From Candidatus Bipolaricaulota bacterium (GTDB taxonomy: Bacteria > Bipolaricaulota > Bipolaricaulia > UBA7950 > UBA9294), in contig WFSM01000192.1 in NCBI GenBank assembly GCA_015485945.1, positions 1 to 6,411 on the forward strand: a stretch of 6,411 nucleotides of DNA. The letters are read 5' to 3'. This document shows, piece by piece, positions 1 to 5,685 of the stretch. The notes under the pieces were generated by a model that worked only from the letters and a program-made list of their open reading frames with translations, had not been told where the DNA came from and made no database searches. Position 1 is the stretch's first letter, and the number at the start of each line of letters is the position of its first letter. The position numbers were made by a program, and so were the translations under genes.

Positions 1-1
1 G

Positions 2-553
2 CCCCATCTCGGGCTCGACGTGTATGGTAAGACGCTTGGAATTGTGGGAATGGGGCGGATTGGAACCGCGGTCGGTCGGCGCGGTCATTTTGGGTTTGGG
101 ATGCCGGTGCTCTACCACAACCGCAACCGGAACGAACCGGCGGAACGGGAGCTCGAGGCACGCTGGGTCCCGTTTGCGGAATTGTTGGAGCGCAGCGATT
201 ACATCTGCGTGCATACCCCGCTCACGCCGGAAACGCGTCACATGTTTGACCGAGACGCATTTCGGCGCATGAAGCACACCGCGATTTTGGTGAATGTGGC
301 CCGCGGACCGGTGGTCGATGAGGACGCACTCGTGTGGGCGCTTGCGACCGGCGAGATCGCCGGGGCGGGACTGGACGTGTACGAACACGAACCGCAGGTT
401 CATCCCGGGCTCGTCGAACTGCACGAGCGGGTTGTCCTCACCCCGCACATCGGGAGCGCGAGCGAAGCGACGCGGCGGGAGTTGGCCAAGATCGCGGTCG
501 ACAACGTGCTTGCCGTCCTCGCCGGAAAGCGGCCGCTCACTCCGGTCACGTGA
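2..553 (+). CDS. D-isomer-specific 2-hydroxyacid dehydrogenase, glyoxylate/hydroxypyruvate reductase type (3' part)
   Basis: This cytoplasmic enzyme would reduce a 2-oxoacid such as glyoxylate or hydroxypyruvate to the D-2-hydroxyacid with NAD(P)H. The reading frame is open from the first codon of the window (PHLGLDVYGKTLGIVG), a match to the segment that leads into the Rossmann fold, so the true start lies upstream and about 183 residues of a usual ~320 remain. The nucleotide-binding motif GMGRIG follows at 47-64. The catalytic triad of the family is present: Arg in VNVARGP (302-304), Glu in the EHEP segment (389-391) and His in TPHIGSAS (446-448). After the second beta strand the sequence reads YHNRNRN rather than having an acidic residue, which suggests NADPH preference. 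The stretch GRRGHFGFGM has Gly where relatives usually have Ala. The family is certain; the exact substrate is an inference. The stop overlaps that of the opposing gene by 8 bp. Confidence 0.93.
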   Translation, partial: PHLGLDVYGKTLGIVGMGRIGTAVGRRGHFGFGMPVLYHNRNRNEPAERELEARWVPFAELLERSDYICVHTPLTPETRHMFDRDAFRRMKHTAILVNVARGPVVDEDALVWALATGEIAGAGLDVYEHEPQVHPGLVELHERVVLTPHIGSASEATRRELAKIAVDNVLAVLAGKRPLTPVT

Positions 554-932
554 AACAGCCGAGCTGACAGGCGCTGATCTTGATTCCAAGCACCTCCGCT
601 GCGCTGGCGACTTGTACCTTGCCGATCCTGAGCTGCGCCGCGATCTCCCACGCGGCGGCGCACGGGAGTTTCCCGTCCACCAGGTGGGCGGCGATTTCCG
701 CCTTCAGTTTCTCCGGGACGTCCTGCATCGGGACGACGATCGATCTCTTCCCCAGATCATCGTAGCCGAACAGTCCGAGCTGGCAGCGGGAAATTTTGAT
801 CCCCAGTTGCGTTGCTTTTTGATTCACTTCGGACGGGGTTATTCCCAGCTCAGTTGCGATGCGAAACGCGTGCGGACACGGAAGGCGGCCGTTTACGAGG
901 TGGTCCCGAATCTGCTGTTCGATGGTGTCCAT
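546..932 (-). CDS. Small protein with tandem LPC...CQLG (helix-turn-helix-like) domains
   Basis: I do not know a function for this 128-residue soluble protein. It is two copies of one ~52-residue unit (residues 4-55 and 76-127) joined by a ~20-residue linker. The copies align without gaps with 26 identities in 52. Each has the pattern H-L-V-x-G-x-LPC, then A-x-x-IA-x-x-L-x-I, then LGIKIS-x-CQLG-x-F. The helical middle resembles a helix-turn-helix, and each copy keeps two cysteines (C19/C50 and C91/C122), with an extra C126 near the end, so metal or redox sensing is possible. I recall single-copy relatives in anaerobes, some associated with molybdopterin or formate dehydrogenase genes, but cannot verify this. 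The ATG at 932 is preferred over an upstream one at 1046 because the repeat unit begins right after it and AGGGG lies 12 nt upstream. It is divergent from the DUF401 gene and convergent with the dehydrogenase. Confidence 0.8.
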   Translation of the reverse strand: MDTIEQQIRDHLVNGRLPCPHAFRIATELGITPSEVNQKATQLGIKISRCQLGLFGYDDLGKRSIVVPMQDVPEKLKAEIAAHLVDGKLPCAAAWEIAAQLRIGKVQVASAAEVLGIKISACQLGCFT

Positions 933-1015
933 ATCACGATTTTCGCCCCTGTACCCTGGGGCGGCAACCTCGTGCTTTGTGGGGGCAACCCGGATCGGGT
1001 AACCTCTCCCAACAA
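933..1015. promoter_or_regulatory. Divergent intergenic region with inverted and direct repeats
   Basis: These 83 bp separate the divergent starts of the LPC/CQLG gene and the DUF401 gene and must hold at least one of their promoters. Two inverted repeats are visible. CGCCCC (944-949) pairs with GGGGCG (958-963) across 8 nt. ACCCG (988-992) pairs with CGGGT (996-1000) across 3 nt. The heptamer GGCAACC occurs at 963-969 and 984-990, with GGTAACC at 998-1004, starts 21 and 14 bp apart. No convincing -35/-10 pair is visible on either strand. An operator role is inference. Confidence 0.4.
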
Positions 1016-2200
1016 ATGACCTTATGGATCGGGGTTTCGCTCGCACTCGCCGTGCTTATCATCGTGTCGCGCTACAGCCTCCCGATTGGGATGGGAGCTG
1101 CGGCGCTCGTCCTCGGGGTGTTCACCCTGCCCCCGGCCGGGATTGGAACTGCGTTATGGCGCACGTTCGGGAATCCATCCGTTCTGTTGCTGGCGTTCGT
1201 CGTCGGCGTGATTCCGCTGATCGGCGGGGTGCTCGAAGAAAGCGGGGGGATCGATCGGTTGGTCACCAACTTACGCATCGGGGTGCGTCCGTTTCTCGCG
1301 TTTGCACCGGCACTGCTGGGGATGCTCCCGATGCCCGGCGGTGCCCTTCTCTCCGCCCCACTGGTGGAACGCGGTGCCCCCGACGTTCCCGCGGACGTAA
1401 AGGCGGCGGCGAACGTGTGGTTTCGCCACGCGTTCCTCCTCGTCTATCCCCTCAGCACGTCGCTGATCGCGTCGGCGCAGATCGCAGCGCTGGGCCTGTA
1501 TACCGCCATTCTGTACCTGATGCCCGCGTTTCTGTTTGTGATCGGGCTTGGGTACTTATTTCTGCTACGGCGAGCGCACGGGCGGGCGAGCTACTCCGAG
1601 CGGTTTTCGGGGAAGGATCTGGCGATTCCGCTCGGGATCATTCTGGCGGCGCCGGCGCTCGACCTCGCGCTCAAAAAAGGGATCTCCCTCCCGTATCCGG
1701 AGATTGGAACGGCGGTGGGAGTGACGGCGAGCTTGGGGTTCGGGGTGTGGTACGCGCGTACCCGCCTTCCTCAGCTTGCCGTGATCTACCGCCGGATGCG
1801 GCCGCACTACTACGCCGGGATCATCTTCTCGATGTTCTTTTTCCTCAACGTATTCGCTGCATCGGGTGCGCCGACCAGGATCGCCGCGCTTTCTCTGCCG
1901 CCGCTCGCTCTGTGCGGTGGATTGGGGTTCGTTCTTGGGCTCATCACCGGCCGAATCCAGGCCCCGATCTCGATTGTCGTCCCGATTTATCTCGCGACGC
2001 ACGGGGCAATGTCCGCAGCCGCGTTTGCGGTTACGTACTTCGCGATTTACCTCGGATACCTGATCACCCCGATCCACCCATGTGTGTCGGTGTCGCTCGC
2101 CTACTTCAAGACCACGATGCCCGCGTTTCTCCGCCAGATGGCGGTACCGGTGGCGATCGCCTTGGTTGCCGACCTGGTGGTGGCGGGGTTCGTGTTGTGA
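1016..2200 (+). CDS. DUF401 family integral membrane protein (putative transporter)
   Basis: This 394-residue polytopic membrane protein matches what I know of the DUF401 family, which belongs with the large ion-transporter-like membrane families and has no settled substrate. Hydrophobic segments run nearly end to end, about ten, starting at residues 3-18, 24-40, 55-73 and 92-105. Family-type signatures are LGMLPMPGGALLSAPLVERG (101-120), NVWFRHAFLLVYPLS (133-147), TGRIQAP (311-317) and GYLITPIHPCVSVSLAYF (347-364). The MPGG and TPIHP breaks inside membrane segments resemble the paired re-entrant elements of ArsB/NhaD-like carriers, so an anion or organic acid carrier is a guess. The ATG at 1016 begins the first membrane helix directly. 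The frame is open upstream to 812, but that part overlaps the opposing gene and is not membrane-like. The ribosome site is weak (GGGTAA, 12 nt upstream). The stop is 6 bp from that of mscS. Confidence 0.85.
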   Translation: MTLWIGVSLALAVLIIVSRYSLPIGMGAAALVLGVFTLPPAGIGTALWRTFGNPSVLLLAFVVGVIPLIGGVLEESGGIDRLVTNLRIGVRPFLAFAPALLGMLPMPGGALLSAPLVERGAPDVPADVKAAANVWFRHAFLLVYPLSTSLIASAQIAALGLYTAILYLMPAFLFVIGLGYLFLLRRAHGRASYSERFSGKDLAIPLGIILAAPALDLALKKGISLPYPEIGTAVGVTASLGFGVWYARTRLPQLAVIYRRMRPHYYAGIIFSMFFFLNVFAASGAPTRIAALSLPPLALCGGLGFVLGLITGRIQAPISIVVPIYLATHGAMSAAAFAVTYFAIYLGYLITPIHPCVSVSLAYFKTTMPAFLRQMAVPVAIALVADLVVAGFVL

Positions 2201-2206
2201 TGAGTG

Positions 2207-3256
2207 TTACTTTTTGAGTGCGATCGTCTGAGTGGGGAACGCGAACTCGAGCCCAGCGACCTCGAACCGCCGTTTGATCTCAAGATTGATCTCCTCGATT
2301 GCCTTCAGGTAGGCGTCGTAGTCCATGAACTTGCACCAGTGCTGGACGAGGATATTGAGCGAAAAGTCGCCGAACTGGTTGAAGTAAGCGCGGTATTGCC
2401 CGGTCGAGGGGTGCGTTTCCATAATCTCGCGCAGAATCGCGAGGGCGCGTTCGAGCTGCTCAGTCGAGGTGTCATACACCAGTTCGACAGTGAACGTGGT
2501 GCGGCGCATCGGGCGCGCAGTGAGGTTGGTGATGTTCGCCGCGGCGACAGTGCGGTTGGGGATCGTGACCAGCGTCCCGTCCCACGTACGGACGCGCGTC
2601 GAGCGCAGCCCGATCGACTCCACCGATCCTTCGAACCCCTCCAGGCTGATTGCGTCCCCCACCTTGAATGGACGGTCGACAAAGATCATCACTGCGCCGA
2701 ACATGTTGGCGATCGTATCTTGGGCGGCGAGGCCGATCGCGAGCCCGCCGATCCCCAGGCCGGCGATGAGGCTGGAGATGTTGTAGTTGAGGACGTTCTG
2801 CAGGAACAACAGCGCCCCGATGATCCAAATGAACCACTTGATGCTCTTGCCGAGGATGGGCACAAGTTGGTCGTCGAGGGCCGATTCCGTGCGCGCCGCT
2901 CGCTGTTTCAGCACTGTCACCCATAGGTCGACCACGCGTGTCAACAGATACAGGATGAATATCGTGAGCAACGCGAGGAACAGTCGATCGATCGCCACCT
3001 CGACGGCGGGCGGAAGGACGAACAGCCGGAATGCCCCCCACACAACAAGGAGCGGGATGATTCCTTGGAGGAGCTGCTGCGAAAAAATGAACAGCGCCCG
3101 TGCGGTGTGCGAATGATCCTTGGCGGTGGACAGCCGGTGCAGAAAATAACGCGACCCCTGGTAGATCCCAAACGCGGCCACGAGGAGCAAAAACACCGCT
3201 CCGTACCGCCATACCTCGTTACCCCAAATCTGGTAGTGTAACCATCCAGTGCCCAT
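2207..3256 (-). CDS. Mechanosensitive ion channel, MscS family
   Basis: This inner-membrane channel opens under membrane tension and lets small solutes out during hypo-osmotic shock. It has 349 residues, longer than E. coli MscS (286) and close to five-helix members such as YnaI. Membrane segments lie at about 18-36, 60-80, 90-113, 138-157 and 160-192. The last is the pore helix, rich in Gly and Ala (SSLIAGLGIGGLAIGLAAQD), followed by TIANMFGAVMIFVDRPFKVGD (181-201), the family signature. The beta domain follows with GSVESIGLRSTRVRTWDGTLVTIPN (210-234), then the alpha-beta C-terminal vestibule to residue 349. No extra regulatory domain is visible. The ATG at 3256 leads straight into the N-terminal region; its ribosome site is weak (AGG about 11 nt upstream). 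It is divergent from trkH, which fits a shared osmotic role: K+ uptake on one side and solute release on the other. Confidence 0.96.
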   Translation of the reverse strand: MGTGWLHYQIWGNEVWRYGAVFLLLVAAFGIYQGSRYFLHRLSTAKDHSHTARALFIFSQQLLQGIIPLLVVWGAFRLFVLPPAVEVAIDRLFLALLTIFILYLLTRVVDLWVTVLKQRAARTESALDDQLVPILGKSIKWFIWIIGALLFLQNVLNYNISSLIAGLGIGGLAIGLAAQDTIANMFGAVMIFVDRPFKVGDAISLEGFEGSVESIGLRSTRVRTWDGTLVTIPNRTVAAANITNLTARPMRRTTFTVELVYDTSTEQLERALAILREIMETHPSTGQYRAYFNQFGDFSLNILVQHWCKFMDYDAYLKAIEEINLEIKRRFEVAGLEFAFPTQTIALKK

Positions 3257-3271
3257 TTCATCTTAAGCCTA

Positions 3272-3328
3272 GCGAAACACGTCCCGGATGCAGCGGCGGC
3301 GGTTCTAGTAAATACGGACGTTTTTCGC
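3272..3328. repeat. 13-bp inverted repeat, one mismatch, between mscS and trkH
   Basis: The arms 3272-3284 and 3316-3328 are complementary at 12 of 13 positions, with centres 44 bp apart, close to four helical turns. This geometry would suit two DNA-bound dimers on one face or a cruciform/RNA stem. The function is inferred. Confidence 0.55.
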
Positions 3329-3354
3329 GAATATTGTGGTCACGGTTGCATGCG

Positions 3355-3360
3355 AGGAGG
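3355..3360 (+). promoter_or_regulatory. Shine-Dalgarno site deciding the trkH start
   Basis: AGGAGG lies 4 nt before the ATG at 3365. It falls inside the frame of the alternative ATG at 3350, which has no ribosome site of its own. The spacing is short but supports 3365 over 3350. Confidence 0.7.
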
Positions 3361-3364
3361 TCGG

Positions 3365-4816
3365 ATGCGCAAGCTGTTTACCGTGCTCCACTACTTGGGA
3401 GTCGTTCTCATCGCGTTTGCGTTTCTGCAGGCGCTGCCGCTTATTGTGAGTGCGGTTTACCGAGAGACGGTGCAGTTTCCGTTCCGCATCTACGTTATCC
3501 CGGCGGCGATTAGTCTCGGGCTTGGAATTTTGCTCATCTCGTTTTTCCGCCCCCGGCCGCTTGAACCCGGAACTGGGATGGCGGTCGCCGCCCTGGGGTG
3601 GCTCGGGCTGTCCGCGATTGGTGCCGTCCCGTACTGGCTCGCGTTGAAGATCACTTATCTCGATGCGCTGTTCGAGACGATGAGTGGGTTCACCACCACC
3701 GGGATGACGATGTTCACTGGGCTCGACGGCCTGCCGCACTCGATCCTGTTCTGGCGCGCGCTCACGCAGTGGATCGGCGGGTTGGGAATCTTCACTCTGT
3801 TTCTGCTCATCGCGCGCGGCGGCGGCGCTCCGAACGCGCTTTATTCCGCGGAATCGCACAAGGCGACGACAAAGCGGTTTTCACCCGGGCTGTTCAGCTC
3901 GCTGCGCATCCTATGGGGGATCTATGCCGGACTCACGCTTGTGTGTGGGATTGCCCTGTGGACGGAGGGGATGTCGCCGTTTGACGCGATAGCGCACGCG
4001 TTAACCACCGTGTCCACCGGCGGGTTTTCCACGCACGACGCGAGCATCGCGTACTTCTCGTCGTACCCTCATTACGGCGCTATTGAGGGAACGATCGCGC
4101 TATTTATGTTTCTCGGCGGAACGAGTTTTCTCATCCATTGGTATGTATTGCGCCGCCGCTGGACCGATATCAGGCGAAACACTGAATTTCGCGTGTGGGT
4201 CGGGTTAATCGTCGTCGCCACGCTGGTGGTTGCATTTCTCGGCGAAGCGGGCGGTGCGGTCGGGGTGCGACTGCGGACGGCACTGTTTCAGGTGATTTCA
4301 ATTGCTACCACGACCGGGTTCAGCACGGTGAACATCACCAATCACCTGTTTAATCCGCTCGCCCGCCAGGTGTTCCTGCTCCTGATGCTGATCGGCGGCT
4401 GTGTCGGCTCGACCTCGGGGGGAATAAAGGTGTTGCGGATTGGGTTTATATGGCGATTGGTGCGTCACGCCCTCCGCCGCGTGAGCCGGCCGGCGCGGGA
4501 GGTGGTGGCATTCACGTACGATGGGGAGATCGTCCCGCAGCCCGAAGTGATGCGCACAGCGGCGATCGTGTTCTCGTGGTTGGGAATCGTGATCGCCGGA
4601 TCGTTGATCACGGGTGCGTTCACCAGCCTGTCACCGCTGGCGGTGTTTTCCGGCATGGCGTCCGCGGTGGGAAACGTTGGTCCCATGTTCATGACCCAGA
4701 ACGCGCTGATGGGCATTTCCCCGGTGATCAAGGTATTCTATATCCTGGGAATGCTCGCCGGTCGATTGGAGATCCTGCCGATTTTGCTGATTTTCTCCCG
4801 CCGGGTGTGGAGGTAA
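3365..4816 (+). CDS. trkH: Potassium uptake transporter subunit, TrkH/KtrB family
   Basis: This membrane-embedded K+ translocating subunit works with a cytoplasmic TrkA/KtrA ring, encoded next downstream. It has 483 residues, TrkH-like in length. The four pore-loop repeats of the superfamily are all present with their filter glycines: TTTGM (110-114, G113), TVSTGGFS (215-222, G219), ATTTGFSTVN (314-323, G318) and ASAVGNVGP (432-440, G436). The conserved GGCVGSTSGGIKVLR (344-358) marks the gating-loop region, and YILGMLAGRLEILPILLIF (459-477) matches the TrkH C-terminus. The start at 3365 gives MRKLFTVLHYLG, opening directly into the first helix and preceded by AGGAGG; an ATG 15 bp upstream would add five residues. 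It is likely cotranscribed with trkA, 98 bp downstream. TrkH versus KtrB/TrkG cannot be settled by eye, but the length and C-terminal GRLEI motif favour TrkH. Confidence 0.95.
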   Translation: MRKLFTVLHYLGVVLIAFAFLQALPLIVSAVYRETVQFPFRIYVIPAAISLGLGILLISFFRPRPLEPGTGMAVAALGWLGLSAIGAVPYWLALKITYLDALFETMSGFTTTGMTMFTGLDGLPHSILFWRALTQWIGGLGIFTLFLLIARGGGAPNALYSAESHKATTKRFSPGLFSSLRILWGIYAGLTLVCGIALWTEGMSPFDAIAHALTTVSTGGFSTHDASIAYFSSYPHYGAIEGTIALFMFLGGTSFLIHWYVLRRRWTDIRRNTEFRVWVGLIVVATLVVAFLGEAGGAVGVRLRTALFQVISIATTTGFSTVNITNHLFNPLARQVFLLLMLIGGCVGSTSGGIKVLRIGFIWRLVRHALRRVSRPAREVVAFTYDGEIVPQPEVMRTAAIVFSWLGIVIAGSLITGAFTSLSPLAVFSGMASAVGNVGPMFMTQNALMGISPVIKVFYILGMLAGRLEILPILLIFSRRVWR

Positions 4817-4823
4817 AGATCTA

Positions 4824-4870
4824 CCGCAGAGGCGCTGAGAGCGCGGATAACTGAGAATGAAGATTAGGGG
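4824..4870. repeat. Degenerate CGCAGAGG-type intergenic repeat with a hairpin
   Basis: Short purine-rich units recur at 8-9 bp steps: CGCAGAGG (4825-4832), CGCTGAGAG (4833-4841), CGCGGATAA (4842-4850) and CTGAGAATG (4851-4859). Within them GCGCT (4832-4836) pairs with AGCGC (4840-4844) across GAG. The pattern resembles a 'CCGCAGAGGCGCAGAG' intergenic repeat I recall from many environmental bacterial genomes. Assigning it to that element is inference. Confidence 0.45.
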
Positions 4871-4903
4871 AAGAACTTGAGCTCACCACGTCTACGGATA
4901 TTG

Positions 4904-4909
4904 AGGAGG
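4904..4909 (+). promoter_or_regulatory. Shine-Dalgarno site of trkA
   Basis: AGGAGG lies 5 nt before the ATG at 4915, inside GAGGAGGT, a near-complete complement to the 16S rRNA 3' end. It predicts efficient translation and fixes the trkA start. Confidence 0.85.
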
Positions 4910-4914
4910 TAGAC

Positions 4915-5685
4915 ATGCGCGTTGTTATTGCCGGGGCGGGGCTGGTGGGGCGGCGGTTGGTGGCGCGGCTCGCCGCTGACCGCCACGATGTCACGGTTAT
5001 CGATCTGTCACACGATGTGTGTGAGTTGATCAGTGCGAAGTTCGGGGTGGCGGCGGTGTGCGGAAGCGCGACCGATATCGGGGTGTTGGAAGAGGCCGAG
5101 TTGAACCACGCCGACGTCGCGGTCGCGTTGATGGGGGAAAGCGCCGACAACCTCGCGTTTTCCCTGCTTGCCCATGGCATGGGGGTGCCGCGCATTGTCG
5201 CCCGCATGCCCAACCCCCAGTACCGTACCGCATACGAACAGGCCGGCGTGACCGGGATCATCGACATCGCTGGGTTGTTCATCGATGCGCTCCTGCTCGA
5301 GATTGAGCGGCCGCAGGCGCGTCAGGTGGGAAGCTTCGCCGATGGTCGCGGCGGGATTGTGTCGGTGGTTGTTCCCGACGGCGGGCGCGGGGTGGGCAAA
5401 ACGGCGGCGCAGATTCAATCCGACAAGCGGTTCCCGCGCGCATGCGTGGTCGCCGGAATCGTGCGCGGAGAGGAGATCATCATCCCGCCGGGGCCGACCG
5501 CGGTGCGCCCTGGCGATGCGGTCGTGATCGCTGGAAACGCGGATATGCTCGAGGCCACCGTTGACTACTTCAGCGGCAAGATCGGTCTATTCCGAAGGAA
5601 ACCGATACCGCCGGACAACACGCAAGCCGAGCTTGACACGCTGATCGAGGGCAAGGATGACAAGAGCGACGCTGATACCGGTTAG
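4915..5685 (+). CDS. trkA: Potassium uptake regulatory protein, TrkA/KtrA (RCK) family
   Basis: This cytoplasmic protein forms nucleotide-binding rings under TrkH and gates K+ uptake. The 256 residues hold one RCK unit, unlike the two units of E. coli TrkA (458 residues), so it would assemble as an octameric ring like KtrA. The Rossmann TrkA-N domain spans about 1-125, with GAGLVG (6-11), an acidic residue ending strand 2 (VID, D30), GSATD (50-54) and the switch segment ALMGESADNL (71-80). A TrkA-C domain spans about 137-220, with GGRGVGKTAAQI (156-167) and TAVRPGDAVVIAG (195-207). The last ~35 residues form a charged, probably disordered tail ending in KDDKSDADTG. It is transcribed with trkH and would be its partner. 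Its TAG stop overlaps the TAA of the opposing gene by 4 bp. Confidence 0.95.
   Translation: MRVVIAGAGLVGRRLVARLAADRHDVTVIDLSHDVCELISAKFGVAAVCGSATDIGVLEEAELNHADVAVALMGESADNLAFSLLAHGMGVPRIVARMPNPQYRTAYEQAGVTGIIDIAGLFIDALLLEIERPQARQVGSFADGRGGIVSVVVPDGGRGVGKTAAQIQSDKRFPRACVVAGIVRGEEIIIPPGPTAVRPGDAVVIAGNADMLEATVDYFSGKIGLFRRKPIPPDNTQAELDTLIEGKDDKSDADTG

Larger units (their letters stand above)
3257..3364. promoter_or_regulatory. Divergent mscS-trkH control region
   Basis: This 108-bp gap lies between the start codons of the channel and the K+ transporter and should carry promoters for both. It holds an inverted repeat: positions 3272-3284 (GCGAAACACGTCC) against 3316-3328 (GGACGTTTTTCGC), 12 of 13 positions complementary, 31 nt apart. 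The right arm overlaps the perfect palindrome TTCGCGAA (3324-3331). An AT-rich patch at 3304-3336 is the likeliest promoter area, but I cannot fix -35 and -10 boxes. No riboswitch fold is recognisable. Confidence 0.5.
4817..4914. other. trkH-trkA intergenic spacer
   Basis: These 98 bp separate the two potassium-uptake genes, long for an operon in this dense window. The first half holds a CGCAGAGG-like repeat remnant and a small hairpin. The second half ends in the trkA ribosome site. There is no T-tract after the hairpin, so readthrough into trkA is likely. Confidence 0.6.

Noticed and set aside
812..1015. N-terminal extension of the DUF401 frame by 68 residues from an ATG at 812
   Set aside because: The extension lies antisense to the LPC/CQLG gene, is not hydrophobic, and the family starts at the first membrane helix, which begins at the ATG at 1016.
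294..1019. Open + strand frame of 241 codons
   Set aside because: It runs out of frame through the dehydrogenase and antisense to the LPC/CQLG gene, both with clear protein signatures; its own translation is Arg/Ser-rich shadow sequence.
1024..2217. Long + strand frame of 397 codons inside the DUF401 gene
   Set aside because: It is a frame-shifted shadow, very rich in Arg and Gly, as expected from high-GC third positions; the overlapping DUF401 frame has coherent membrane helices and family motifs.
2180..2230. Bidirectional terminator at the DUF401/mscS junction
   Set aside because: Only a short T run (TTTTT) near the stops is visible, with no stable hairpin before it on either strand.
2204..2926. 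Open + strand frame of 240 codons opposite mscS
   Set aside because: The - strand encodes a full-length MscS protein with signature motifs; the + frame gives charged, low-complexity sequence without a recognisable domain.
3304..3336. Sigma-70 promoter boxes in the mscS-trkH gap
   Set aside because: AT-rich candidates exist on both strands, but none pairs a credible -35 with a -10 at 16-18 bp spacing, so no box positions are called.
3305..3859. Open - strand frame of 184 codons opposite the start of trkH
   Set aside because: It is antisense to conserved TrkH pore sequence and translates to Arg/Glu/Gln-rich shadow sequence.
4832..4844. Hairpin after trkH as an intrinsic terminator
   Set aside because: The stem is only 5 bp and no T-tract follows; trkA downstream is expected to be cotranscribed.
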